IMG/VR virus record: IMGVR_UViG_3300033149_002776
Span: 1-24,278 of that record
Strand: one strand, 5' to 3'
DNA length: 24,278 nucleotides
Source: a virus
The notes beneath the pieces are model-generated. The model worked only from the letters and a program-made list of their open reading frames with translations. It had not been told where the DNA came from and searched no databases. Below, piece by piece: positions 14,284 to 20,876 of the stretch. Both the position numbers and the translations under genes were made by a program. The stretch's first letter is position 1; each line of letters begins with the position of its first letter.

Positions 14284-16208
14284 TATTTTCTCCCCAAACT
14301 CCAGCGTGTCCTATATTTCTTGGACGTCGTTCTCTTCTTACGCTCCATAGCCGCTTTATACCTCGCAGCAGGAGACCTCGCCGGGGCATTGCGTTCGCCC
14401 GGCTTCGGCCCTCTTGGAATATCCTTGTCATCAATCGTAAGTGCGTCCGCTATGACGACGTCACCGTGGGTCTTGCGTGCCGACGCCTTTTCCTCGACCA
14501 TTGCCGCGGGACCTATCCCGCCGTCATCATAGTAGACATACATTTTCATCTCATCAAGGCCCCATCTCGACGGATTCACATATCCACCATGAGCCAGGGC
14601 ACGGTCATACTGGGTGAGTAGCATCTCTTTCGACTTCTCATTGGAATGCCACCCATATTTCTTCTGTTTCTTCTCGTGGATCGTGCCAACAGTAGGCATC
14701 CGGTAATAGTACGGGTAGCGGTACACCCGCACCATCAATCTGCCAAAATCCCATCCAGGCCCGTTCATCTCCCACTTCAAAAACGGCAAGCCCTTTCGAC
14801 CACCGCACCAAAGAGCCAAGGCCGCGACCACTCGCACCATCTCGTATGGCGGGGTCGTGGCATTCCGCCACTCAGCGATCTTCTGTTTAGTCTGCTTGCA
14901 CTTGATCGAGACCACCGAGTTCGATGCCCCCATACCTTTTCCCACATCAATACCAAAGATATAGCTAAGGTTCTGGTCTGGCCTGCCGCCTATGAGTTCA
15001 GTCCACACCCGTAGATCGCCATTATTATCCCGCTTAAACGAGATACCTTTACGATCTCGTTGGTGTATGAGAGTAGCTATTGAATCGTCCGCGATAGTAC
15101 GCTTCATCCCCACAGTCCATCGACTTATCGGATCTCTGGCAAACAGGGCGATGTGCTTCTCAATGTTGCTCACCGTAAAGAAATTCGAGCCAGCCTCAAG
15201 GTCTTCGGCGTCGAGTTCCCTCGCCATTTCCTGTGGCGATCTCACTTTTTCCTCTTCGTTGTAAAATGGAGACCGTATCTTCCAGACTTTGGTAACGGGG
15301 TCCTGAACCACATACCGCCCCTTGCCTTTGTCTGGGTGATCCCACCACATCAATGGGAATACAACAATCTTACCCGAGTTCTTCCATTTACTATACTCAG
15401 TACCAGGTCCAGCCACAGTCGAATTCACGATACGCATCAAGCTGGCGTCTCGCGTAGCACTCCGCATTAGTGTGCCATTCTTTACCTTGGCAAACTCGTC
15501 AAGCAATGTCAACAATCGCCTGTCACCGGAAGCAGCGTGTTCCGTGGTCGATTCACCATCGATGCAACTACCATTAAGGGCGTTTTTCATGTGCATCTTC
15601 GTGCGATATTTGCCGCCCACCTGCGTCATAGGTGGCTGCATCCAGTCCGGCAACCAGTGATTTATGTAATCATGCCGTTGAAACAACGCCTTCATATTGC
15701 CCGGTTTGTCTACGTAATCCTCGGTCCTGGACAATTCGAGCAACTGACTGTCTGGGCGGAACAACCACAGCCAGTGTACAAACGCGATACTACACCAACT
15801 TGCTCCCATGTCCCTTGATTTGTTGATGAGTATGTCAAGTGCGTTGGCAAGGTGATACTCAAATCTGCCAAATAGAACATCTTGCACATCCCAGGTAATA
15901 AAGGGAGCGTCGGCAAAGGCCGACTGTGTTCGTTCACCCGAAATACCCTCAACTTCAAACTGATGGTATGTCCACCCAAAGGTGTTAATCCAGTACAATA
16001 CTGACTCAGTACAAGCAGCCATGAGATCGTTCTGGAGCCCCTCGTCATCCTCGGCTTCAGCAAGCAACTTCTCGCGGTACTGAAGATTCTCCATCTCCAA
16101 TTTTGGAACCACGAGACCAGTCTTCGGGCATGTCCACGTAGGCTGTATGTCCGGGAATGGCTCTCTAAGCTGGGGCTTCAGTATTTCCTGGCCCACTGTC
16201 ACTGGCAA
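14283..16208 (-). CDS. terL: Terminase large subunit (packaging ATPase and nuclease)
   Basis: 641 residues. The ATPase domain has the Walker-A-like NKSRDMGASW at residues 129-138 and the Walker B LLTLLDEFAK at 232-241 with the catalytic Asp-Glu. The C-terminal RNase H-fold nuclease has its acidic residues in FGIDVGKGMG (D421), KWEMNGPG (E480) and HGDVVIADAL (D583 and D588). The enzyme powers DNA packaging into the procapsid and cuts concatemers. Start choice: TTG at 16208 lies two bases after a GGGGGG run; GTG at 16202 has better spacing, and either gives an almost identical protein. It overlaps the small-terminase candidate by 44 bases (38 from the GTG) and the portal ATG by one base. The SRxMGxSW form of the P-loop is typical of many phage terminases lacking a classic GKS. 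Confidence 0.93.
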   Translation of the reverse strand: MPVTVGQEILKPQLREPFPDIQPTWTCPKTGLVVPKLEMENLQYREKLLAEAEDDEGLQNDLMAACTESVLYWINTFGWTYHQFEVEGISGERTQSAFADAPFITWDVQDVLFGRFEYHLANALDILINKSRDMGASWCSIAFVHWLWLFRPDSQLLELSRTEDYVDKPGNMKALFQRHDYINHWLPDWMQPPMTQVGGKYRTKMHMKNALNGSCIDGESTTEHAASGDRRLLTLLDEFAKVKNGTLMRSATRDASLMRIVNSTVAGPGTEYSKWKNSGKIVVFPLMWWDHPDKGKGRYVVQDPVTKVWKIRSPFYNEEEKVRSPQEMARELDAEDLEAGSNFFTVSNIEKHIALFARDPISRWTVGMKRTIADDSIATLIHQRDRKGISFKRDNNGDLRVWTELIGGRPDQNLSYIFGIDVGKGMGASNSVVSIKCKQTKQKIAEWRNATTPPYEMVRVVAALALWCGGRKGLPFLKWEMNGPGWDFGRLMVRVYRYPYYYRMPTVGTIHEKKQKKYGWHSNEKSKEMLLTQYDRALAHGGYVNPSRWGLDEMKMYVYYDDGGIGPAAMVEEKASARKTHGDVVIADALTIDDKDIPRGPKPGERNAPARSPAARYKAAMERKKRTTSKKYRTRWSLGRK

Positions 16209-16557
16209 TTCCCCCCGCTATTTTATTCAACCGCTTTCTGCTCTGCTCGCCCACTCGATCAGCAGCCGAAGCCTTGTTACCAAGACTCTTCCCGTCCGTC
16301 TGCGGCACCTTGCCTTCAAGTCTGTCCCACAATAGGGCCATCATGCCCTTATCTGGTTTGTGGGCAATCTCTTTGCCATCATCCTTTATCTCTGTCCATC
16401 CAAGGGCCATCTTCCACATCAATCGTGCAAGTTTCTCGGCCTTGGATACCGGCCTGGGATCGTCACCCTCAAGACACTGTTCGGTCTGCTCAAGTGCTAT
16501 TTCGCGGACAAACTTAGACAGGGTCCTGCTGGCTTTTGCTTTTGCACCTCTCTCCAT
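16165..16557 (-). CDS. Terminase small subunit candidate
   Basis: 130 residues starting MERGAKAKASRTLSKFVREI with GGGGGG just before the ATG. The middle reads SKAEKLARLMWKMALGWTEI, then KPDKGMMALLWDRLEGKVPQT, a pattern seen in small proteins directly upstream of the large terminase of many phages and generally taken as the small subunit or a DNA-binding partner. A classic helix-turn-helix is not evident to me. The C-terminus is polar and flexible (GNKASAADRVGEQSRKRLNKIAGG). It overlaps the terminase gene. The expected role is recognition of packaging sites and stimulation of the ATPase, inferred mainly from position and the KPDK...RLEGKVPQ pattern. Confidence 0.78.
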   Translation of the reverse strand: MERGAKAKASRTLSKFVREIALEQTEQCLEGDDPRPVSKAEKLARLMWKMALGWTEIKDDGKEIAHKPDKGMMALLWDRLEGKVPQTDGKSLGNKASAADRVGEQSRKRLNKIAGGIASDSGPGNTEAPA

Positions 16558-16574
16558 TTCCCCCCGCCGATCTA

Positions 16575-16913
16575 TCAGTCAATCGTGATCTTCCGCATAT
16601 ACAAAGTTGAAGAATTGGTGTTCGCTTCAAAATACAGAGTTGTATACCCAGTAGGAACCTTTATAATGATCGTCTGTTCCTTCGGGCACACCCATTCGAT
16701 GTTTGCAGCCGTAGACGTCACACCCGTCAGCGACATAAGGAACGAACCTACCAAAGCGGTACAGGCATAAGTCGCACCAGCCTCTACCGTCTGGGTATAG
16801 TCATCCCCGGCTGTAGCAGCCGCAGCCGATAGACCAGATGCGAGCACCGGGTCAGCCGTAAATGGCGTATTTGGCATCTTGTTGCCATGATTATCACACG
16901 AATAATTAGCCAT
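16575..16913 (-). CDS. Small Ala/Thr-rich virion-type protein
   Basis: 112 residues from the ATG at 16913, which has GGGAG six bases before it; a longer frame from 16985 would run inside the preceding gene. It starts MANYSCDNHGNKMPNTPFTA, has an Ala-rich middle (SGLSAAAATAGDDYTQTVEAG) and ends in strands (EQTIIIKVPTGYTTLYFEAN, STLYMRKITID). This has the look of a small beta-sandwich decoration or spike-base protein rather than an enzyme. It lies just before the terminase genes, which is unusual for a decoration protein but common in mosaic phages. No known family recognised. Confidence 0.78.
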   Translation of the reverse strand: MANYSCDNHGNKMPNTPFTADPVLASGLSAAAATAGDDYTQTVEAGATYACTALVGSFLMSLTGVTSTAANIEWVCPKEQTIIIKVPTGYTTLYFEANTNSSTLYMRKITID

Positions 16914-16914
16914 A

Positions 16915-17154
16915 TCACTCTCCCATCGCGTTATCAATCTCTCGTTTAGTTTCTGCCAACCCACGCTTCCGACGTCGGATGTCAACCATATCTGCCTTCA
17001 GCCTCTCGGGGTCAATAGCAGCCTTGAACCGTCTGCGGAACTCCGCTCGCGGCATGTCCTTGACAGTGAATGAATCGAACAACCTGTCGATATAGTCCTT
17101 TTTCTTTGGCCCTTTGCCATTACGTGTCGATTTTTTCGATCTTCGTAGAGCCAT
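16915..17154 (-). CDS. Basic small protein upstream of the terminase genes
   Basis: 79 residues, Lys/Arg-rich. The N-terminus KSTRNGKGPKKKDYIDRLFD is basic; the middle reads FTVKDMPRAEFRRRFKAAID and the rest is a likely long helix (PERLKADMVDIRRRKRGLAETK). The stop TGA lies one base before the next ATG, so the two are coupled. No family recognised. Basic helical proteins just before terminase genes sometimes take part in DNA recognition; a role in packaging is only suggested by position. Confidence 0.75.
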   Translation of the reverse strand: MALRRSKKSTRNGKGPKKKDYIDRLFDSFTVKDMPRAEFRRRFKAAIDPERLKADMVDIRRRKRGLAETKREIDNAMGE

Positions 17155-17163
17155 TAGTCCTCG

Positions 17164-17505
17164 TTAAATTTGCTTTATTAGCCAAGCCAAACAGTAGGCG
17201 TAGGCTTCCTCGGAACTATTAGTCAACCATACCCCAGATTCACCCAACATCCAACACGCCGCATGAAATGCTTCGTGTGCAACTACGTGAGGTTTCGCGT
17301 TACTGTCCAGCCATATAACACCAATGTCACTCTTTTCTTTGGAGTGGACAGCAAACGTCCCCGATATATCTGCTCCGTGTTTCTCCGCTATATCGCCAAA
17401 CTCGTGCATAATGCGACGAGCGTATGTCTTTCGTGGACCACGAAAGACATAGATATTACGACAGTATAGCTCGGAATAAATACATCGGAAATTGGGTTTT
17501 GCCAT
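17164..17505 (-). CDS. Small HExxH metallopeptidase-like protein
   Basis: 113 residues. The zinc-binding motif HEAFH is at residues 77-81 in the context HVVAHEAFHAACWMLGESG, and an acidic SSEEAYAYCLAWL segment about 18 residues later could supply the third ligand; this arrangement is frequent in small phage proteins of unknown substrate. The N-terminal half has a strand-rich start with two Cys (FRCIYSELYCRNIYVF) and a helix (RKTYARRIMHEFGDIA). Without an obvious signal peptide it would act in the cytoplasm. It lies three bases after the GroES-like gene. A peptidase role is inferred from the motif alone; it could be a structural zinc protein. Confidence 0.8.
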   Translation of the reverse strand: MAKPNFRCIYSELYCRNIYVFRGPRKTYARRIMHEFGDIAEKHGADISGTFAVHSKEKSDIGVIWLDSNAKPHVVAHEAFHAACWMLGESGVWLTNSSEEAYAYCLAWLIKQI

Positions 17506-17508
17506 AAT

Positions 17509-17787
17509 TTAGTCTACTACTTCACACCAAGCTGCGATCTCGTCCTCACCAACCAGCCACGCCATCTGACCAGTCTTGTCATCGGTGTATACATACAGGG
17601 GTGGCTCGGGTCGTAGCACAACGTCGCCAATCTTGAACTTGCTTTCCTCGCCCGCCGATGCTACCGTGGCCCAGTCTTCATAACCCGGGTCACTGCCATC
17701 GGGTAGCTGGATACCGCCAGCCGTCATCTTATCTCTCTTTATCGGTACGAGGACAACATATCCCGGACACGCTATCATTTTCAACAT
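17509..17787 (-). CDS. GroES-like co-chaperonin
   Basis: 92 residues, near the usual 95-110 of the family. It has the strand VVLVPIKRDK at residues 11-20, a mobile-loop-like KMTAGGIQLPD at 20-30 (the GGI[VL]L-type motif contacts GroEL in known co-chaperonins), then DWATVASAGEESKFKIGDVVLRP with the typical KxGDxV, and ends LVGEDEIAAWCEVVD, where GroES proteins have a similar acidic strand. Phage GroES-like proteins (T4 gp31 is the model) replace host GroES so that the chaperonin can fold the large capsid protein. AGGAAA lies before the ATG. It sits between two HExxH genes and well upstream of the capsid gene in the same operon, consistent with a folding role for virion proteins. Confidence 0.88.
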   Translation of the reverse strand: MLKMIACPGYVVLVPIKRDKMTAGGIQLPDGSDPGYEDWATVASAGEESKFKIGDVVLRPEPPLYVYTDDKTGQMAWLVGEDEIAAWCEVVD

Positions 17788-17798
17788 CAGTTTTCCTT

Positions 17799-18068
17799 TC
17801 AGTGCGTATCGTTTCTATATCCCAATCGCCACAACAATCGTCCTATGTCCTTGCTTATTCTGTCCACGCTCTCTTCTGATTTACGCGGTTCACAAGCGTG
17901 CATAGCTTCATGTATTGCTGTTATTAAACCCCTCTGAGTGTTAAGAGGAACTAAAATGTACAGCCATCGGCGATTGCTTGGTGTGTCGCAACATCCGTCA
18001 ATACCATCTGGTTTAACCTCTACACAATACCTGGTTCCATTGAACGTATGCGTTTTTATGCTACTCAT
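17799..18068 (-). CDS. Second small HExxH metallopeptidase-like protein
   Basis: 89 residues. The motif HEAMH is at residues 53-57 within ITAIHEAMHACEPRKSEESVDRISKDIGRLLWRLGY; Glu residues at 65-66 may be the third ligand. The N-terminal half is strand-rich with three Cys (TRYCVEVKPDGIDGCCDTP) and WLYILVPLN. It is distinct in sequence from the other HExxH protein at 17164-17505, so the two are probably not recent duplicates. The start overlaps the end of the preceding gene by eight bases. The substrate is unknown; peptidase activity is inferred from the motif. Confidence 0.82.
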   Translation of the reverse strand: MSSIKTHTFNGTRYCVEVKPDGIDGCCDTPSNRRWLYILVPLNTQRGLITAIHEAMHACEPRKSEESVDRISKDIGRLLWRLGYRNDTH

Positions 18069-18318
18069 CTTGTTCCGATAAAGAATCAGCCGGGTCTCCC
18101 CCCGCTAAACCCGGCTGATCTTCTGTTGGGAGATATGTTGTCAATCTCGTGTTAATCTGATCCATCAACTGGAATATCTTATGAGCAGTCGAACCAATAT
18201 ACCCTTTGTCAACGACACCGATTCCCTCACACATCAGTGCCTCGTTAATGGCTTCGTGATAATCATCGTTGGCGTTCTTAACCACAAGTACGATCTCTTT
18301 TACCGTTTTATCCGCCAT
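18061..18318 (-). CDS. Unknown 85-residue protein
   Basis: 85 residues starting MADKTVKEIVLVVKNANDDY, with GAGGAC five bases before the ATG. Likely a helix-rich fold: HEAINEALMCEGIGVVDKG, AHKIFQLMDQINTRLTTYLP, then a flexible acidic tail (GGDPADSLSEQDE). The pattern ends with an overlap of eight bases with the next gene. No family recognised. The position in the small-gene stretch before the co-chaperonin suggests an accessory role only. Confidence 0.72.
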   Translation of the reverse strand: MADKTVKEIVLVVKNANDDYHEAINEALMCEGIGVVDKGYIGSTAHKIFQLMDQINTRLTTYLPTEDQPGLAGGDPADSLSEQDE

Positions 18319-18328
18319 TATTAGTCCT

Positions 18329-18481
18329 CTATTGGTGCGTTCGTATAAAATGTTGCAGTTCTGCCCGGGTCATCCCCTCGGCCATTTTCTTCGACGCCCC
18401 CTTCACCTTAACCCGCTTCCCCTTTTTCTTCGCCAGGGCTATCCGTGCCGCTATCGCTTGTTTCTTACTCTTCGCCGGCAT
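18329..18481 (-). CDS. 50-residue MPAKSK-type basic protein (DUF3008-like)
   Basis: 50 residues: MPAKSKKQAIAARIALAKKK, then a basic stretch and ASKKMAEGMTRAELQHFIRT near the end. Short proteins that begin MPAKSK and end with a K-x-[AM]-x-x-M-[ST]-x-x-[EQ]L motif are common in phages and plasmids and are grouped as DUF3008-like; function unknown, probably nucleic-acid-associated from the charge. The ribosome site AGAAGGAAAATG is good. Its first 11 codons and 33 bases of leader occur a second time, nearly unchanged, at 18802-18872, where they begin a different protein. This copy keeps the complete family length, so it is likely the original. Confidence 0.78.
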   Translation of the reverse strand: MPAKSKKQAIAARIALAKKKGKRVKVKGASKKMAEGMTRAELQHFIRTHQ

Positions 18482-18514
18482 TTTCCTTCTCTTTTAACGT
18501 TGATAATACCGTTG
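18444..18514. repeat. 71-bp direct repeat, copy 1 (leader plus MPAKSK start)
   Basis: This 71-bp stretch matches 18802-18872 with two mismatches by my alignment. It covers the leader, ribosome site and first 11-12 codons of the 50-residue gene. The offset is 358 bp, which is close to one small gene, as expected from a tandem duplication. Confidence 0.9.
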
Positions 18515-18515
18515 C

Positions 18516-18839
18516 TTATTCGTCAAGTACCAAACGTACAATACCGTCATTATCTCTAATCACTTCCCCCCGTGCCCCACGGTTTATGGCACTGAGGACA
18601 CTGGCATCGCCCAGGATCACAGTTCCAGGTGTCAGACTGATGCGGGTAACAGCCAAAAACCTGTTACCCCCATCTGAGTTACGGAGATGAACCTTCCTCC
18701 CACCATAACCAGGAGGGATTTCTATCGCTGTATTCGATCTCAGTCTACACTCTTGTGTCCCTTTTATTACCGGTGGTATCACAAAGAAACACTCGAAGCA
18801 TCGTGTCGCTATCGCTTGTTTCTTACTCTTCGCCGGCAT
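18516..18839 (-). CDS. Chimeric 107-residue protein made by tandem duplication
   Basis: 107 residues. The first 11 residues (MPAKSKKQAIA) are those of the neighbouring 50-residue protein. The rest resembles the protein coded at 18894-19259: both have a PGYGG segment in the middle and end in related strands, here ISLTPGTVILGDASVLSAIN followed by RGARGEVIRDNDGIVRLVLD. The join lies just after codon 12. The middle has three Cys (RCFECFF, ECRLR), a possible metal site. The C-terminal pattern (LTxGTxIxV...VLxAIxRG) looks like a small beta-barrel; some short regulators share such a pattern, but I cannot name a family. If the chimeric start is used, its leader is the same as for the 50-residue gene. 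Confidence 0.75.
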   Translation of the reverse strand: MPAKSKKQAIATRCFECFFVIPPVIKGTQECRLRSNTAIEIPPGYGGRKVHLRNSDGGNRFLAVTRISLTPGTVILGDASVLSAINRGARGEVIRDNDGIVRLVLDE

Positions 18840-18872
18840 TTTCCTTCCCTTTTAACGTTGATAATACCGTTG
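18802..18872. repeat. 71-bp direct repeat, copy 2
   Basis: Second copy of the 71-bp repeat described at 18444-18514. Differences are a C/T change near the left edge and a T/C change in the leader. Here it supplies the leader, ribosome site and N-terminus of the chimeric 107-residue gene. Confidence 0.9.
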
Positions 18873-18893
18873 TCTGTTCACCTGTTCTCCGGC

Positions 18894-19259
18894 CTATTTG
18901 TCAAGCATCAAACGTGCAATGCCATCGCTATCTCCAATCACTTTTCCTCGTATCCCACGACTTATCGCCCGTAATACTTCAGGTTCGACCCAAATCGGTG
19001 TGCCCGCGGTTAAATTTGTCAACGTGATGATAATCGGCGTCACGAGACAGGAGTTGTCTTTCGAGTTCAGTCTGTAATCAGGCGCGGAGTAATTATCACA
19101 GCCTTCATATCCATGACAGACATCGGTAGGGCCTCGTTTCGGTTTACCACCATATCCCGGAACGGTCTCCGGTTTCTTGACATACCCCTTGCATTCTGGA
19201 CGAGTGCAGTGGATCATTTTATGACAATATAACATGAGAGTGTACCATTGATTGTCCAA
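18894..19259 (-). CDS. Cys-rich 121-residue protein, parent of the chimeric neighbour
   Basis: 121 residues if started at the TTG at 19259, nine bases after a GGGGG in the end of the previous gene; ATG at 19235 is an alternative that removes eight residues. The N-terminal half has Cys and His spaced like a zinc site (YCHKMIHCTRPECKGY, later VCHGYEGCDNY). A PGYGGKPKRGP linker follows. The C-terminal 40 residues read ITLTNLTAGTPIWVEPEVLR and then AISRGIRGKVIGDSDGIARL, related to the end of the chimeric protein coded next. This copy looks like the more complete ancestor. It may be a small regulator with a zinc finger and a beta-barrel; no family is recognised. Confidence 0.75.
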   Translation of the reverse strand: MDNQWYTLMLYCHKMIHCTRPECKGYVKKPETVPGYGGKPKRGPTDVCHGYEGCDNYSAPDYRLNSKDNSCLVTPIIITLTNLTAGTPIWVEPEVLRAISRGIRGKVIGDSDGIARLMLDK

Positions 19260-19265
19260 TCTTTT

Positions 19266-19508
19266 TTACCCCCATAGCCATCTATCAATAAAGCGTTCCC
19301 ACCATGTTCGTTTGCGTCCTTTGTTACTTTGGAACCAGACCTCATCAAATTTGAACACCTTATAGGCGGATAACTTATACTGTGTCAACTCCTTATTGGT
19401 TAAATGGGGTCCGCAGTTACCCTTACTGTTGTGTGTCGTCCAATAGGGCCGCTGAAAAGGCCGTATCCATATATTATACGCCGCATCATGGCATTCTGTT
19501 GATGGCAT
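19266..19508 (-). CDS. Trp-rich 80-residue protein
   Basis: 80 residues starting MPSTECHDAAYNIWIRPFQR, with GGAG eight bases before the ATG and a 23-base overlap with the end of the preceding 44-residue gene. Seven Trp, many basic residues and a C-terminal segment KRTWWERFIDRWLWG that could be an amphipathic, membrane-touching helix. There is no cleavable signal and no typical membrane span. Conserved-looking pieces are YWTTHNSKGNCGPHLTNKE and FDEVWFQSNKGR. No family recognised; a role at the membrane or with nucleic acid is possible from the Trp/Arg content only. Confidence 0.65.
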   Translation of the reverse strand: MPSTECHDAAYNIWIRPFQRPYWTTHNSKGNCGPHLTNKELTQYKLSAYKVFKFDEVWFQSNKGRKRTWWERFIDRWLWG

Positions 19509-19620
19509 TCACGTAGCTCCGATACATCTTTATATACTCGTGGGCGTCGGCTTTCTTTCGGGTCCTACGCCATTTACCCCACGCCTTCTGAAGCGGTGTC
19601 GATTTCGGTAGCGGTTTCAT
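19486..19620 (-). CDS. 44-residue basic protein after the protease gene
   Basis: 44 residues starting MKPLPKSTPLQKAWGKWRRT and ending YIKMYRSYVNAINRMP. The ATG overlaps the TGA of the protease gene as ATGA, so it is translationally coupled. It overlaps the following gene by 23 bases in another frame. The composition is basic and helical with Trp at positions 14 and 17, which may suit binding of nucleic acid or acidic lipids. No family recognised; kept because of the tight coupling and because the frame fills the only gap between two genes. Confidence 0.65.
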   Translation of the reverse strand: MKPLPKSTPLQKAWGKWRRTRKKADAHEYIKMYRSYVNAINRMP

Positions 19621-20249
19621 ACCCCATGTTCCCGTAAAAACGCACAGATACTGAACGACGGGATAATCACGGTCATTCCGCCATTCCCACCGCTTACCAT
19701 TCCGACAATTCCATCATCCATGTCAAATACCGGACTCCCCGAACTGCCGCCCAATATACAGGCGTCAATCAGGTATACTTCACAGTCCCACGACCATTTA
19801 TCATACGTCGTAGTCTTTCTGGATAATATACCTGTGGTCAACGTGCCGGCAAACAACGACGGTGAACCTATCACGAATACCTTCGAGCCGATTTCCGGGT
19901 CCGTCTCCAGGTTAAACACCGGCCCGTCGTATTCGCTCTCGGCCCGGAACAACGCGAGATCGTAGTGATCGTTGACGGCAACCCTCTTCACCTTCACGGT
20001 CTTGCCGTTTAGCAGTCGTAACTCCGCGGTCCCATCAATTATGCTGTTCGCAACGTGGGCGTTCGTTAAAACGTGCCTCTCATCTACGAAAAACCCTGAG
20101 CCAACACCGCGTATCTCATTGCTGAAATCGTCGTTTCTGTCGCCGTATATCGTAACCGTACTCGACACTCGGGCGTCGTACATCTTACTCAACGGTGCCA
20201 CTCGTACACACGAGCACAATAACAGACTAATCAGCAGTATTCTCTTCAT
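19617..20249 (-). CDS. Exported trypsin-like serine protease with lipoprotein signal
   Basis: 210 residues. The start MKRILLISLLLCSC is a short lipoprotein-type signal with LCSC as likely lipobox, so the mature protein would be lipid-anchored in the cell envelope or periplasm. The chymotrypsin/HtrA-type triad is complete: H65 in VLTNAHV, D97 in HYDLALF, S170 in GGSSGSPVF. Supporting motifs are GVGSGFFVDERHVLTNAHV at 48-66, GSKVFVIGSP at 121-130, and VGMVSGGNGGMTVIIPS near the end. No PDZ domain follows; the length is that of a bare protease domain. Protease lipoproteins are not usual phage virion genes. It could process host envelope proteins, exclude other phages or act in lysis; a prohead protease is unlikely because of the export signal. 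It overlaps the zinc ribbon gene upstream by 23 bases. Confidence 0.88.
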   Translation of the reverse strand: MKRILLISLLLCSCVRVAPLSKMYDARVSSTVTIYGDRNDDFSNEIRGVGSGFFVDERHVLTNAHVANSIIDGTAELRLLNGKTVKVKRVAVNDHYDLALFRAESEYDGPVFNLETDPEIGSKVFVIGSPSLFAGTLTTGILSRKTTTYDKWSWDCEVYLIDACILGGSSGSPVFDMDDGIVGMVSGGNGGMTVIIPSFSICAFLREHGV

Positions 20250-20421
20250 TTTTCAGTGGTTCCCACCTCATCGGTCTGGCGCATAACGGGCAACGGTGTT
20301 TTATGACCACATCATCGACCGGTTCGATCTGGAACAGGCCACAGTGATCACAATGCCAGGCGAATCTATCAGCCGCCTGCTGTTCTCCCCATCTTAACGG
20401 TCTTTCCAGCACATCATCCAT
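20227..20421 (-). CDS. Small zinc ribbon protein
   Basis: 64 residues from the ATG at 20421 (a TTG three codons upstream is an alternative start). Two zinc knuckles are visible: WHCDHCGLFQIEP and KHRCPLCARPMRW. The N-terminus is MDDVLERPLRWGEQQAADRF. Two CxxC pairs 20 or so residues apart form a rubredoxin- or ribbon-like site. The stop lies inside the protease gene, so translation may be coupled with it. The start overlaps the 24-residue candidate by eight bases. The general role (protein or nucleic acid contacts) cannot be told from the sequence. Confidence 0.78.
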   Translation of the reverse strand: MDDVLERPLRWGEQQAADRFAWHCDHCGLFQIEPVDDVVIKHRCPLCARPMRWEPLKNEENTAD

Positions 20422-20488
20422 AGTTTTCAAGGTAAATATCCCCGTATACGGCGATTTTACCCTCTTCGATCATCGCTGTAAACTTCAT
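20414..20488 (-). CDS. Candidate 24-residue peptide
   Basis: A frame of 24 residues, MKFTAMIEEGKIAVYGDIYL followed by ENYG, starts five bases after the stop of the 52-residue gene and overlaps the zinc ribbon start by eight bases. The tight packing and peptide-like composition support it, but there is no clear ribosome site, so it would depend on coupling from the upstream gene. It might simply be a spacer. Confidence 0.4.
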   Translation of the reverse strand: MKFTAMIEEGKIAVYGDIYLENYG

Positions 20489-20493
20489 GCCGG

Positions 20494-20652
20494 TCAATCC
20501 ATACCCTCATCGCGTTCAATCTCCATTTCGAGGGTGTTGATCATCGAGTCCATGTGGTTCTGAATCTCGCACAACCGGTCCACAGTTTCCCGCTTACTAA
20601 CGCTCATGTCCCCGAACATTTCATCAATCAGTTTTTTAATCTCTTCGACCAT
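20494..20652 (-). CDS. 52-residue coiled-coil protein, first gene of the leftward block
   Basis: 52 residues: MVEEIKKLIDEMFGDMSVSK at the start, then RETVDRLCEIQNHMDSMINT and an acidic end. Heptad-like spacing of Ile, Leu and Met suggests a short coiled coil that dimerises. The ATG is preceded by GGGTGGG at a spacing of about eight. It is the first gene of the leftward block, next to the control region, which fits a small regulator or a partner of a larger protein, but no DNA-binding motif is visible. The ribosome site lies in a hairpin (20656-20680, arms AATACCC and GGGTATT) that could dampen translation. Confidence 0.65.
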   Translation of the reverse strand: MVEEIKKLIDEMFGDMSVSKRETVDRLCEIQNHMDSMINTLEMEIERDEGMD

Positions 20653-20876
20653 AAAAATACCCACCCTTACCCGGGGTATTTTCTTCTTTCGACGCTATCG
20701 CCAAATACCCCTGCCTTCCACTATACCCCCAAATCTTACGGAATTACGCCATTTTCCTGCATTATTCTGTAGACTTTTCCCGGATTTTGCTCATATATAT
20801 GTTTACTTAGTGTGGTCCGCTAAAATAGTGTAAATTGTGTAATAGGCATTTTTAGTGCGTATGTTGCTTTCGAGAA

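Noticed and set aside
19617-20249. Serine protease considered as prohead protease
   Set aside because: It has an export-type N-terminus and a trypsin-like triad, is far from the capsid genes, and the capsid system has a separate scaffold.
20750-20800. Two very short minus frames (10 and 8 codons) in the control region
   Set aside because: Too short, with no supported ribosome site or pattern; more likely chance.
20780-20860. Possible leftward sigma-70 promoter (TTTACA on the minus strand)
   Set aside because: No acceptable -10 box lies at the right distance, so the leftward promoter remains unknown and may depend on a phage factor.
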